DNA from: an uncultured Spirochaetaceae bacterium
GTDB taxonomy: Bacteria > Spirochaetota > Spirochaetia > Sphaerochaetales > Sphaerochaetaceae
DNA length: 64,000 nt
Assembly: GCA_944389295.1 (NCBI GenBank)
Contig: CALXLV010000032.1
Coordinates: 1-64,000, forward strand
Reading direction: 5' to 3'
Both the position numbers and the translations under genes were made by a program. The notes under the pieces were generated by a model. The model searched no databases. It saw only the letters and a program-made list of their open reading frames with translations, and was not told where the DNA came from. Positions 7,919-17,063 of the stretch are shown in pieces; the first letter of the stretch is position 1; each line of letters starts with the position of its first letter.

Positions 7919-7990
7919 GGTGCAATTCTGTTGCATTGCGTTGTATTTGGTGCAGCATGGTTGCAACAAGCCAATCTCTTCCGCTAATAT
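7919..7990 (+). promoter_or_regulatory. carAB promoter with two operator-like 17-bp repeats
   Basis: TTGCAA (7961-7966), an 18-nt spacer and TAATAT (7985-7990) form a promoter, with a predicted start near 7997. Two direct copies of GGTGCA-N5-GTTGCA lie at 7919-7935 and 7949-7965, exactly 30 bp apart, and the second overlaps the -35 box. The spacing, about three helical turns, suggests cooperative binding of a regulator to one face of the DNA. The sequence does not look like an ArgR or PurR box as I know them. The rest of 7857-8011 holds no gene. Confidence 0.55.
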
Positions 7991-8011
7991 TCAGTCAATT
8001 TGGCTGAAATC

Positions 8012-9112
8012 ATGGAAAGAAAGGCAATACTGAAACTCAAAGACGGAAAGGAATTCACGGGAACCGCTTTCGGTGCCGATGCCGCACAGGGCATCGGAGA
8101 GGTTGTGTTCAATACGGGCATACCGGGGTATCAGGAGATACTCACCGACCCGTCATATGCCGGTCAGATCGTCACTCTGACAAGCCCTATGATCGGGAAC
8201 TACGGCATTTCCTCGGAGGATAATGAGAGCAGCGGGATAAAAGCCGCTGCTCTTGTCGTGAAAAAGCTCTACAGGGGCCCTGTGATGGAGGGACGTATCA
8301 CACTCGATGAATTTCTCAGAAGAGAAGGAATCATCGGCATCGAGGACGTCGATACAAGAGCGCTTACGCTTCATCTGAGAAACCACGGTTCTCAGAACGC
8401 CGTGATCTTCTTCCCCGAGGACAGGGCTGAGGCAGAGAAAAAACTAGCCGCTTTCCCCGAGATAACCGAAAGGGATCTCATAGACGGCGTATCGGTGAAG
8501 AAGAAGGTTGAGAACCCCGATCTCGGACCGGGCTTCTCCAAACCTCCTATGAATGCGAAAAAGCACTTTGCCGTCGTGGACTACGGAATCAAACGCTCAA
8601 TCATAGAGAATCTCTATAAGAGAGATATCTCCGTGACTCTGCTTCCGCATACCGCAGCATCGGAGGATGTACTTGCAGTGAATCCCGATGCACTCTTCCT
8701 TTCCAACGGCCCGGGAGACCCTGCGCTCCTTTCAGATGCCGTGAGCATGGTCAGGGCTCTCATAGGCAAACTCCCGATAGAGGGAATCTGCCTGGGCCAT
8801 CAGATAATAACGATAGCCATTGGAGGAAGGACGGAGAAGATGAAGTTCGGACATCACGGATCGAACCACCCTGTCCGCGATCTCCTTACAGGACGCACTT
8901 TCGTCACCGCGCAGAACCACGGCTTCATGACGGTGAAGGAATCACTGCCGGAGACGACAAATCTCTGGTTCGTCAACGCAAACGACGGCACTGTGGAAGG
9001 TCTCTACGACGAGACGCTCTCCGTACGCTCGGTGCAGTTCCACCCGGAGGCCGCTCCCGGACCGGAGGAAGCTGAATCGATCTTCGATATCTTCATGGAG
9101 AAGGCAAGATGA
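8012..9112 (+). CDS. carA: Carbamoyl-phosphate synthase small subunit
   Basis: The 366-aa glutaminase subunit releases ammonia from glutamine for CarB, feeding pyrimidine and arginine synthesis. The N-terminal CPSase domain is recognisable from GEVVFNTGIPGYQEILTDPS. The class I amidotransferase triad is C260 in EGICLGHQ with H344 and E346 in QFHPEA. I chose ATG 8012, which aligns with the family start; an in-frame TTG at 8000 is possible. No ribosome binding site is evident and the leader would be about 15 nt. The stop overlaps carB by 4 nt. Confidence 0.96.
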   Translation: MERKAILKLKDGKEFTGTAFGADAAQGIGEVVFNTGIPGYQEILTDPSYAGQIVTLTSPMIGNYGISSEDNESSGIKAAALVVKKLYRGPVMEGRITLDEFLRREGIIGIEDVDTRALTLHLRNHGSQNAVIFFPEDRAEAEKKLAAFPEITERDLIDGVSVKKKVENPDLGPGFSKPPMNAKKHFAVVDYGIKRSIIENLYKRDISVTLLPHTAASEDVLAVNPDALFLSNGPGDPALLSDAVSMVRALIGKLPIEGICLGHQIITIAIGGRTEKMKFGHHGSNHPVRDLLTGRTFVTAQNHGFMTVKESLPETTNLWFVNANDGTVEGLYDETLSVRSVQFHPEAAPGPEEAESIFDIFMEKAR

Positions 9113-12100
9113 GACGCGACGACATACACCATATACTTGTTATAGGCTCCGGCCCGATCGTGATAGGACAGGCATGCGAGTTCGACTACTCCGGCAACCA
9201 GGCAGTCAGGGCACTCAAGGAAGAGGGATACGAAGTCTCCCTCATAAACCCCAACCCCGCGACGGTCATGACCACTCCTTCCCTTGCAGACCACATCTTC
9301 CTGGAACCTCTGAAGAAGGAATACATCGAAAGAATCTTCGACCAGGTCGGTCCCGATGCGGTGCTCTCAACCATGGGCGGGCAGACAGCCTTGAACCTCA
9401 CGATGGAGCTGCAGAAAGACGGCACGCTTGAGAAATACGGCGTCAAGGTCATCGGCGCATCGGCTGATGCGATAGAGAAGGCCGAGGACAGAGGCAAGTT
9501 CAAGGACATCATCACGGAACTGGGATATGAGAGCGCGAGAAGCGGCATCGCACACTCCGTGGAGGAAGCGCTCGAGATAAAGAAATCAATTCCCCTGCCG
9601 CTCATAATAAGGCCGTCATTCACTCTCGGAGGAATGGGAGGCTCGATAGCGGAGACCGAGGAAGATTTCATTCCCCTTGTCGAGCATGCCCTTTCCATAA
9701 GCCCCGTGCATGAGATTCTCATAGAGGAATCGCTCATCGGATGGAGGGAGTTCGAGATGGAGGTGATGCGCGACAGAAAGGACAACGCCATCATCGTCTG
9801 CTCAATAGAGAACATCGACCCGATGGGCGTACACACAGGCGACAGCATCACCATCGCACCGATACAGACTCTGAACAACGAAGAGTACCAGAGGATGAGA
9901 ACGGCCTCGATAGAGATACTCAGAGCTGTGGGAGTGGACTGCGGAGGCTCCAATGTCCAGTTCGCGCTCTCCCCTGATCACAGCAGGATGGTTGTGATCG
10001 AGATGAATCCCCGTGTCTCGCGCTCATCCGCGCTGGCAAGCAAGGCAACAGGCTTCCCTATCGCAAGAATCTCCGCGAAGCTCGCGGTGGGCTATACGCT
10101 TGACGAGGTGAAGAATGAGATCACGGGCGAATCTGTCTCATGCTTCGAGCCCGCGCTGGACTATGTCGCGGTCAAGGTGCCGAGATTTGAGCTTGAGAAA
10201 TTCCCGCTTGAGGCATCGGCGCTGGGAACGCAGATGAGATCGGTCGGAGAGGCTCTGGCCCTCGGAAGGACAGCGCTTGAGGCGATAAACAAGGCATTCA
10301 GGTCATCGGAGCAGAAGCTGGAGGGAATCACAGCCCTCGACAGAAAGAAGCATGATCCCGAGCTCCTGCTGCGCTCGGCCCACCCTCTGAGATACCTCGC
10401 AGCCTATACAGCGATAAAGGAAGGAGAAACTGATCTCGAAAAGCTCTCTAAGATAACCGGATTCGATATCTACTTCCTCTCTCTCCTGATGGAGCAGAAG
10501 GAGATTGAGGACGCTCTGGAGAAGGGGCCGCTTACAGAAGAGCTTTACATGAAGGCGAAGAAAGCTGGACTTTCTGACAAGCGCATAAAGGAGCTTTCAG
10601 GGTCGGAGATTCCTGTCAAAGTACTTCCTGCAAGGCACTATGTCGATACATGTGCCGGAGAGTTCGAGGCACTCACCCCTTACTGCTATACCTCGTTCGA
10701 CGAGGAGGATGAAGGAGAAGGGCTTGGCAAGGATGCCGTTATAATAGTCGCATCCGGCCCGAACAGGATCGGACAGGGACTTGAATTCGATACCTGCTGC
10801 ACACTCTCCTCGAGAGCATTCAGGAAGCACGGCAGGAAGACCGTGATGATAAACAGCAACCCCGAAACGGTCTCCACCGACTACAACACCTCCGACAGGC
10901 TCTACATCGCGCCTCTTACCGCAGAGGAAGTCCTCGCCATAATGGAGAAAGAAGGGACAAAGGATGTCGTCGTGCAGCTCGGAGGACAGACGCCGCTCAA
11001 CATGGCGGCAGAGCTGGAGAAGAACGGAGCGCATATAGTCGGCACATCGCTTGAAAGCATAGATGAGACCGAGGACAGGGCCCTCTTCTCCGCGGTGGTG
11101 AAGAAGCTCGGGCTGAGACAGCCTGAGAACAGGACGGCCTCCACGGTGGATGAGATCAAGGAGAAGGCACATGAGATAGGCTTCCCAGTTCTCCTCAGAC
11201 CCTCATTCGTGCTCGGAGGAAGGGCAATGTTCATCGCATACGATGATGCGGGACTTGAAACCTTCATAAAGAAGCCGGAGGTCACAATCTCTTCAGAGGC
11301 TCCGGTTCTCGTCGACCAGTTCCTCGAGGATGCCTTCGAGTACGACCTCGATGCGGTTTCCGACGGAACTTCGGTCTACATCGGCGGAATACTCCAGCAC
11401 ATAGAGGCGGCGGGAATACACTCCGGCGACAGCGCGGCGGTCTTCCCTCCCTACAAGAGCAAGCCTGAAATTCTTGAGGAGATGAGGGAGTGGACGCTCA
11501 GGCTGGCACAGCACCTCAATGTAAGGGGACTGATGAACATACAGTTCGCAGAGAAAGACGGAAAGCTGTATATAATTGAGGTGAACCCGAGAGCAAGCCG
11601 AACCGTTCCGTTCATCTCCAAGTCAAGCGGAGTGGACCTTGTCGAGGCCGCTGTACGCGTATGGCTCGGGGAGGACCTTGTTCAGCAGGGCCTCGTGAAA
11701 GAGAGAGGAAGCTGGTCAGAGGGACGCTGCATCACGGGCTGGGCTATAAAGGAAGCGGTATTCTCATTCGACAGATTCTCCCATGTTGACCCTGCACTCG
11801 GTCCTGAGATGAGGAGCACGGGAGAGGTCGTCGGATACGGCCGCACCTTCGGAGAGGCTTACGCGAAGAGCCAGGCCGCAGCCTACAACAGGCTTCCCGT
11901 ATCGGGCCGCGTGATAATAAGCGTCAACAGCAAGGACAGAAAGACAATCGTTCCGATCGCGAGATCGCTGCAGGAACTGGGCTTCCACATCCTCGCCACC
12001 AAAGGCACGGCAAGGGATCTCTTCAAAGAGGGAATACTGGCCGATGTCGTGCTCAAGACGCAGGACGGACACCCGAACATCGTTGACTACATCAGGCTCC

Positions 12101-12291
12101 GCAAGGCCGATCTCATCATAAACACTCCGATGGGATTCCACTCGCGCCAGAGCGACGATGACATCAGGACGGAAGCCGTCAAGGCCCATATCCCCTACAC
12201 TACGACGACCAGCGCCGCCAAGGCCGCCGTCGAGGCGATAAGGTACCTGCAGGAAAGACGCACAGTCGTGAGGGAACTTCCTCAGAGATAG
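9109..12291 (+). CDS. carB: Carbamoyl-phosphate synthase large subunit
   Basis: The 1060-aa protein has the full-length two-half architecture. Each half carries an ATP-grasp unit: the first includes LIIRPSFTLGGMGGS and EMNPRVSRSSALASKATG, the second LLRPSFVLGGRAMF and EVNPRASRTVPFISK. One half makes carboxyphosphate and the other phosphorylates carbamate. A C-terminal MGS-like allosteric domain (about 930-1060, starting near VIISVNSKDRK) follows. It forms the heterodimer with CarA, and the ATGA overlap supports equimolar expression. A terminator follows within 30 nt. Confidence 0.97.
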   Translation: MRRDDIHHILVIGSGPIVIGQACEFDYSGNQAVRALKEEGYEVSLINPNPATVMTTPSLADHIFLEPLKKEYIERIFDQVGPDAVLSTMGGQTALNLTMELQKDGTLEKYGVKVIGASADAIEKAEDRGKFKDIITELGYESARSGIAHSVEEALEIKKSIPLPLIIRPSFTLGGMGGSIAETEEDFIPLVEHALSISPVHEILIEESLIGWREFEMEVMRDRKDNAIIVCSIENIDPMGVHTGDSITIAPIQTLNNEEYQRMRTASIEILRAVGVDCGGSNVQFALSPDHSRMVVIEMNPRVSRSSALASKATGFPIARISAKLAVGYTLDEVKNEITGESVSCFEPALDYVAVKVPRFELEKFPLEASALGTQMRSVGEALALGRTALEAINKAFRSSEQKLEGITALDRKKHDPELLLRSAHPLRYLAAYTAIKEGETDLEKLSKITGFDIYFLSLLMEQKEIEDALEKGPLTEELYMKAKKAGLSDKRIKELSGSEIPVKVLPARHYVDTCAGEFEALTPYCYTSFDEEDEGEGLGKDAVIIVASGPNRIGQGLEFDTCCTLSSRAFRKHGRKTVMINSNPETVSTDYNTSDRLYIAPLTAEEVLAIMEKEGTKDVVVQLGGQTPLNMAAELEKNGAHIVGTSLESIDETEDRALFSAVVKKLGLRQPENRTASTVDEIKEKAHEIGFPVLLRPSFVLGGRAMFIAYDDAGLETFIKKPEVTISSEAPVLVDQFLEDAFEYDLDAVSDGTSVYIGGILQHIEAAGIHSGDSAAVFPPYKSKPEILEEMREWTLRLAQHLNVRGLMNIQFAEKDGKLYIIEVNPRASRTVPFISKSSGVDLVEAAVRVWLGEDLVQQGLVKERGSWSEGRCITGWAIKEAVFSFDRFSHVDPALGPEMRSTGEVVGYGRTFGEAYAKSQAAAYNRLPVSGRVIISVNSKDRKTIVPIARSLQELGFHILATKGTARDLFKEGILADVVLKTQDGHPNIVDYIRLRKADLIINTPMGFHSRQSDDDIRTEAVKAHIPYTTTTSAAKAAVEAIRYLQERRTVVRELPQR

Positions 12292-12317
12292 GGATACATC
12301 CTTCCAGACAAATCCAG

Positions 12318-12352
12318 CCCCTTCCGGTCAAAGATACCGAGAGGGGTTTTCT
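12318..12352 (+). terminator. carAB terminator
   Basis: CCCCT and AGGGG form the base of the stem, with CGGT/ACCG pairing inside it, followed by TTTTCT. It begins 27 nt after the carB stop. The rest of the 12292-12616 gap holds no gene; a small palindrome, CTGAGA-N6-TCTCAG, sits just before the aspS ribosome binding site. Confidence 0.7.
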
Positions 12353-12616
12353 CTGACGCGGCAGAGGACAAACACCATCAGAGATGAGCGTCTGCGGATG
12401 ATGCAGAGGACTTTCTGCAGCACTGCATGGAGGGGTATATTATCTGATTTACACAAAACTACACATGATCTCCATTTCCCAAACAGGTGTTTGATGCGAT
12501 ATTACAGACAGCGAGCATGGAAGCAGAAAACCTCAGATCCCCCCACGGACAAACAGCACATGCTCGCTTTTCTTTTGTCCCCTGAGATGATATTCTCAGA
12601 TATCCGGAGGAATCCT

Positions 12617-14407
12617 ATGGAAGAATCATTCATGCAGCGTACCGTCACCTGCGGTGAGCTGAGAGCTGCCGATGAGGGAAAGACTGTTGTGCTCAACGGA
12701 TGGGTGCACAGGGACAGAAACCACGGAGCGCTTCATTTCATCAACCTGCGAGACAGGTACGGAATGACGCAGATAGTTGTGGATGACGATGCTGACGAGA
12801 CACTGCAGAAGAAAGCCTCGGAGCTTAAACTTGAATACTGCATAGCTGTGCGCGGCATTGTCCGCCGCCGCCCGGACGAGATGATAAACCCCGATATGGT
12901 CACGGGAGAGATAGAGGTCAAGGCCGAACGAATCGAGATACTCTCGAAGTGCGACACTCTCCCGTTCATGATCGACGAGGAGAACAGTTCAAGGGAGGAT
13001 CTGAGACTTAAGTACAGATATCTCGACCTCAGATGCGCGGGGATGCAGAGACGCATCAGGATGCGCCATGAGATCGTGAAGGCCATCAGGGAATATTTCT
13101 ACGGTACGGATTTCCTTGAGATAGAGACGCCGACACTCATCAGGAGCACCCCGGAGGGAGCCAGGGACTTCCTCGTTCCGTCAAGGATTTATCCTGGAAA
13201 GTTCTTCGCGCTGCCCCAGTCGCCGCAGCTCTACAAGCAGCTGCTGATGGTTTCGGGATTCGATAAATACTTCCAGATAGCGAGATGCTACCGCGATGAG
13301 GACCCGAGAGGAGACAGGCAGCTTGAGTTCACCCAGCTCGATATCGAGATGAGCTACGTCAAGCGCGATGATGTTCTCCTTCTGATGGAGGACCTTTTCG
13401 GCAACGTATTCAAGAAAGTCCTCAATGTCGATCTTCCCGCACATTTCCGCCGCATCTCCTACCACGATGCGATGAACACCTATGGCTGCGACAAGCCCGA
13501 TCTCAGATTCGGAATAGAGATAAAGGAGGCCGCCTCTTTCGCCGCCGCATCATCGTTCAAGGCATTTACAGAGACTCTTGCTGAGGGAGGATTCGTGAAG
13601 TATGTCGTCGCTCCCAAGACAGAAGGACACGACTATACGAGGAAATACCTCTCCGAGCTTGAGAGCGCCGCGAAGATTTACGGCGCGCACGGACTGGCGT
13701 GGATGAAGGTCGAGAACGGAACTGTCTCCGGCGGCGTGTCGAAGTTCTTCGCCGGAATGGAGAAAGAGGTTCTTGCTGCGACAGGCGCATCAGACGGCGA
13801 CGTGATCCTCCTCATAGCGGAGAAGGACTGGAAGAAGTGCTGCACATCGATGGGAGCTGTACGTTCGCGTCTCGGCGCCGATCTTGGTCTGATAAAGCCG
13901 GGCTTCGAGTTCTGCTGGATCATAGATTTCCCGCTCTTCGAGTACAACGAGGATGAGGGACACTGGGAAGCGGCGCATCACATGTTCTCAATGCCTCAGG
14001 TCGAGTACCTCGATACGCTTGAGTCCGATCCGGGTTCTGTGAAGGGCGACCTCTACGACCTTGTTCTCAACGGCTATGAGCTTGCCTCAGGTTCGATAAG
14101 AATTCACGATGTCGAGCTGCAGAAGAGGATATTCAGAATCTGCAACATACCTGATGAAGTGTCGAAGGAGCGTTTCGGCTTCCTGCTTGATGCATTCCGC
14201 TTCAGCCCGCCGCCGCACGGAGGAATCGCTCCCGGAATCGACAGGCTCTGCATGATCGTCGCGAACGAGGCATCCATCAAGGAAGTCATAGCGTTCCCGA
14301 AGAACACAGCGGCGCTCTCCCCAATGGACGACAGCCCGTCATATGTCGAGGAGAAGCAGCTTGAGGAGCTCCATCTTTCGGTAGTCAGGAAAGAAGATAA
14401 GGAGTGA
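12617..14407 (+). CDS. aspS: Aspartyl-tRNA synthetase
   Basis: The 596-aa class II synthetase is of the long bacterial type. An N-terminal OB-fold tRNA-binding domain (VVLNGWVHRDRNHGALHFINLRD) precedes the catalytic core (motif 2 region FQIARCYRDEDPRGDRQLEFTQLD), the GAD insertion and the C-terminal motif 3 (GGIAPGIDRLCM). The start ATG 12617 follows GGAGG by 6 nt; the frame is open further upstream but that part does not resemble the family. The stop overlaps the next gene by 4 nt. Without archaeal-type features, aminoacylation of tRNA-Asp is expected; discrimination against tRNA-Asn cannot be judged. Confidence 0.96.
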   Translation: MEESFMQRTVTCGELRAADEGKTVVLNGWVHRDRNHGALHFINLRDRYGMTQIVVDDDADETLQKKASELKLEYCIAVRGIVRRRPDEMINPDMVTGEIEVKAERIEILSKCDTLPFMIDEENSSREDLRLKYRYLDLRCAGMQRRIRMRHEIVKAIREYFYGTDFLEIETPTLIRSTPEGARDFLVPSRIYPGKFFALPQSPQLYKQLLMVSGFDKYFQIARCYRDEDPRGDRQLEFTQLDIEMSYVKRDDVLLLMEDLFGNVFKKVLNVDLPAHFRRISYHDAMNTYGCDKPDLRFGIEIKEAASFAAASSFKAFTETLAEGGFVKYVVAPKTEGHDYTRKYLSELESAAKIYGAHGLAWMKVENGTVSGGVSKFFAGMEKEVLAATGASDGDVILLIAEKDWKKCCTSMGAVRSRLGADLGLIKPGFEFCWIIDFPLFEYNEDEGHWEAAHHMFSMPQVEYLDTLESDPGSVKGDLYDLVLNGYELASGSIRIHDVELQKRIFRICNIPDEVSKERFGFLLDAFRFSPPPHGGIAPGIDRLCMIVANEASIKEVIAFPKNTAALSPMDDSPSYVEEKQLEELHLSVVRKEDKE

Positions 14408-15519
14408 CAGCAATCATAATAGGAGGAGGAGCCGCAGGTCTTTATGCGGCTTCTCTCATTCCGGGGGCGGTGATCATTGAAAGAAACGCTGAGTGCGGCA
14501 GGAAGCTCCTTCTGACAGGAGGAGGCAGGTGCAACTACACCCACAAAGGTACTGTCCCAGACATCCTTCCCCACTACCACGGCAACATCGCATTCATAAG
14601 GAAAGTCCTTTACAGCCACACTCCGGAAGATATCATCAGCTGTCTGGAGAATCTGGGCATAAGGCCCAAAGATGAGGACGGCAAGATATTTCCGCTCAGA
14701 GGGGATGCCCAGAGTGTGCGCGATGCTCTTCTGGGAAAGACTGGCAGAGCGATGAAAGCCTCTGTCCTCTCCATAGAAAGAATGGAGAGATCATTCCGGA
14801 TAACAACCGATGAGGGGACGCTGGAAGCGGAGAAGGTCATCCTCGCAGCGGGTGGAAACTCCTACCCCGCCACGGGATCGGACGGATCAGGTTTCCGCCT
14901 TGCCTCCTCTCTCGGGCACAGCATCGTATCCCCTCGCCCTGCTCTTGCTCCGCTTGAGATAATACCGTCACTCCGGGACGCGGAGGGAATAACCGCAGAG
15001 GTGGTTCTCAGCAAAGGAAAGACAAGAATCGGGGGATCGGCAGTCATAACGAAGAGGGGGATATCAGGGCCTGCAGCAGAAAACTTCTCACGCTTTCTCA
15101 CAGGAAGAGAAGAGATAAGGATATCATTCGGAAAGACAGATATAGCGGCACTGAGGGAAAGCAGCGGGAAATCACTGGTGAAGAACGTTCTTCCAGTACC
15201 GCCGCGGCTTGCCGCAGTCCTTCTCGGAAAGAGTGCAGAGAAGAAGGTTGCCACACTCTCAAAGCAGGAAGCTGCGATGATTGAGAAGTCCATATCATCA
15301 TTCTCTGCCTCTGCAAAACCGATCGCGGCAGGAGCAATGTCCACTGCAGGCGGGATAAGCACAGATGAGATCACTCCGGAAACGATGGAGTCAAAACTGG
15401 TACCCGGACTCTATTTCGCGGGAGAGATAATCGATGTGGATGCAGACTGCGGCGGATACAGCCTCACATGGGCGTTCGCCTCTGCATATACCGCGGCAAT
15501 GGCGATAAGAAAAGCATAA
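14404..15519 (+). CDS. HI0933/YhiN-family FAD-dependent oxidoreductase
   Basis: The 371-aa flavoprotein begins with the Rossmann dinucleotide motif IIGGGAAGLYAA and the family motif LLTGGGRCNYTH. Further blocks are VILAAGGNSYPATGSDGSGF, TKRGISGPA, and a C-terminal SLTWAFASAYTAA that closes the FAD site. The HI0933/YhiN family has no firmly established reaction; a reductase or dehydrogenase role is inferred from the fold. The start is GTG 14404, overlapping the aspS stop, with AAGGAG just upstream inside aspS, so the two genes are translationally coupled. Confidence 0.88.
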   Translation: MTAIIIGGGAAGLYAASLIPGAVIIERNAECGRKLLLTGGGRCNYTHKGTVPDILPHYHGNIAFIRKVLYSHTPEDIISCLENLGIRPKDEDGKIFPLRGDAQSVRDALLGKTGRAMKASVLSIERMERSFRITTDEGTLEAEKVILAAGGNSYPATGSDGSGFRLASSLGHSIVSPRPALAPLEIIPSLRDAEGITAEVVLSKGKTRIGGSAVITKRGISGPAAENFSRFLTGREEIRISFGKTDIAALRESSGKSLVKNVLPVPPRLAAVLLGKSAEKKVATLSKQEAAMIEKSISSFSASAKPIAAGAMSTAGGISTDEITPETMESKLVPGLYFAGEIIDVDADCGGYSLTWAFASAYTAAMAIRKA

Positions 15520-15558
15520 GCTCATGCAATTTCCCGAAGTATATGCATAATGTGAATC

Positions 15559-15774
15559 TCACGAGGAGGAATTATCTGTTCTTCCCCCTCTTTCTGCCCA
15601 TTTCACATCCCCTGCTTTGTAACGCCTGAGATACTCACGGACAGTGTAAGCATTAAGAGCAGTCACAATCGCAGTCTTTTTATATCCGTATCCCTGCTCA
15701 AAGCAGTCAAGACACTGCCGGCGTTTATCATTGGGAATACGCGGCTTTTTACAACGACAGCTGTTATCATTCAT
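15559..15774 (-). pseudogene. Transposase OrfA-like HTH fragment
   Basis: The 71-aa frame contains a helix-turn-helix of the kind at the N-terminus of IS3/IS150 OrfA proteins (KRRQCLDCFEQGYGYKK, then YTVREYLRRYKAGD), preceded by a Cys/Lys-rich start. No OrfB, no inverted repeats and no second half are present. AGGA lies about 13 nt before the ATG, too far to be convincing. It is probably a relic of an insertion sequence, though a free-standing small DNA-binding protein cannot be excluded. Confidence 0.5.
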
Positions 15775-15787
15775 CGGCAGATTCCTG

Positions 15788-15819
15788 TGAAAACGGCCTG
15801 TCCAGATAGAACAGGCCGT
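15788..15819 (-). terminator. Terminator of the beta-helix lipoprotein gene
   Basis: ACGGCCTGT (15793-15801) and ACAGGCCGT (15811-15819) form a perfect 9-bp stem with a 9-nt loop, followed on the minus strand by TTTTC. It sits 25 nt after the stop at 15844. The plus-strand side is only A/T-rich, so termination is mainly leftward. Confidence 0.8.
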
Positions 15820-15843
15820 ATAAATATTATTGCCATTCAGCTT

Positions 15844-16584
15844 TTACACTGTTGCAGAAGGCCTTACTTCAATACCGGAATCCGCAAATTTTGTTCTTAC
15901 ATCCGTAATATCTACAGAACCGGCATCTGTGAAATCAAGATTAGCTTTATCCCAGTTCTCTGTTTTCACAAGTGTAAGATTATTCAGTTTTTCAGCAGAA
16001 ACATCCACGCCAAAAGTTATACCGCTGTTAAACTTGATTTCATTGAGAGTTACGGAAGATGCATTAACGTAAATCGGTGTATAGCAGTCTGTGAACTCGC
16101 AGTTATTGGCAGTACCTTCGGTTGAAAGGTTGACACCAATTGCGACAGAAGCATTCGTTTCAGAATCTGCATTCCACTTCTCACCTTTGATGGAGCTGTT
16201 CTTAAATGTAAAACCAGTTGATGTGACATTTCCAGCTTCGATCACATACACGCCTGTCTTATCCTCTGTCACTATGATATTCACATTGTCTATAGTCACA
16301 TCTGAAGCAAGAACATTAATAACATATCCCGTCCCATTGTATTCGCTGCCAATGGTCATAGTATGGTCATTTCCTATGATAGTCAGACCGGCGACATCCA
16401 GCTCAAGATTCTCTTTGATATCAATATCATCGGCCAGTGCGATATTCTTCTCACCAGCTTCAGCAGCACCCTTCAGTTCAGAAAAATTCCTAACTTCTCT
16501 GAAAGACGGTCCGTTATCGTCATCACATGCTGTAAATGCAAACAGCATTGCAGCAGCAAGAAGTGCAATCAAAATCTTCTTCAT
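15844..16584 (-). CDS. Lipoprotein with right-handed beta-helix repeats
   Basis: The 246-aa product has a type II signal peptide with lipobox AFTAC (C20), then a stretch resembling parallel beta-helix rungs: LELDVAGLTIIGNDHTM, YVINVLASDVTIDNVNI, STGFTFKNSSIKG and NNCEFTDC. Asn and Thr ladders alternate with hydrophobics. No catalytic residues of a polysaccharide lyase are evident, so an envelope-anchored adhesin or binding role is as likely as an enzyme. GGAGG lies 6 nt before the ATG. The gene is more A/T-rich than its neighbours, which may mean recent acquisition. Confidence 0.75.
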   Translation of the reverse strand: MKKILIALLAAAMLFAFTACDDDNGPSFREVRNFSELKGAAEAGEKNIALADDIDIKENLELDVAGLTIIGNDHTMTIGSEYNGTGYVINVLASDVTIDNVNIIVTEDKTGVYVIEAGNVTSTGFTFKNSSIKGEKWNADSETNASVAIGVNLSTEGTANNCEFTDCYTPIYVNASSVTLNEIKFNSGITFGVDVSAEKLNNLTLVKTENWDKANLDFTDAGSVDITDVRTKFADSGIEVRPSATV

Positions 16585-16615
16585 TTCAATCCTCCATAAG
16601 ATTTCTGGTGACTAC

Positions 16616-16683
16616 AGACTACCCCCACCCCGTACACTTTTGTCAATCATTATTTCCCGGAGAGTTGTGCTATAATCCGCTTA
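16616..16683. promoter_or_regulatory. Divergent promoters for the lipoprotein and OsmC genes
   Basis: Plus strand: extended -10 TGCTATAAT (16668-16676) ends 6 nt before ATG 16683, so the OsmC transcript would be leaderless; no good -35 is seen. Minus strand: TTGACA (16646-16641), a long 19-nt spacer and TAGTCT (16621-16616) lead into a 30-nt leader with GGAGG for the lipoprotein gene. The 19-nt spacer is unusual and could mean activator dependence. Confidence 0.5.
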
Positions 16684-17063
16684 TGGGACAGAAAAGAAAC
16701 ATAACTGCTCACTTCACCGCTGAGAGAAGGTTCTTTGAGAACTCCATTGGAAAAGAGTTTGATTTTACCTCAATGACGGGACCGTATGAATATCTTCTCG
16801 GAGCGCTCTCAGGATGCTTCTATTCAACGCTCGCATCGTTTGAGCGGAAAAGCAGCTGGAAAGAGGTCACGATCGATGTAACTGGAATTAAGAGAGACAG
16901 GGTGCCCACAACTCTCGAGAAAACGGTACTGGCGATAACGGTGACAGGAGCGGAGGACAGAGAAGAATTTGAAGCTCTTGTCAGAAAAGCCGCAGAGGAG
17001 TGTTCCATCTACAATACGATAAGCCGCGTCAGCAGCATGGAGTGGACTATAGAATACATATGA
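16683..17063 (+). CDS. OsmC/Ohr-family protein
   Basis: The 126-aa protein has the OsmC fold with both redox cysteines in place: C45 in ALSGCFYSTL and C107 in AEECSIYNTIS. Such proteins are thiol-dependent peroxidases for organic hydroperoxides, although some short members have other roles. ATG 16683 has no ribosome binding site; TATAAT ends 6 nt upstream. The stop overlaps the following gene as ATGA. Confidence 0.88.
   Translation: MGQKRNITAHFTAERRFFENSIGKEFDFTSMTGPYEYLLGALSGCFYSTLASFERKSSWKEVTIDVTGIKRDRVPTTLEKTVLAITVTGAEDREEFEALVRKAAEECSIYNTISRVSSMEWTIEYI

Noticed and set aside
12292-12616. N-terminal extension of AspRS or a T-box leader
   Set aside because: The upstream open frame has no family similarity, GGAGG fixes the start at 12617, and no T-box sequence or specifier stem is seen.
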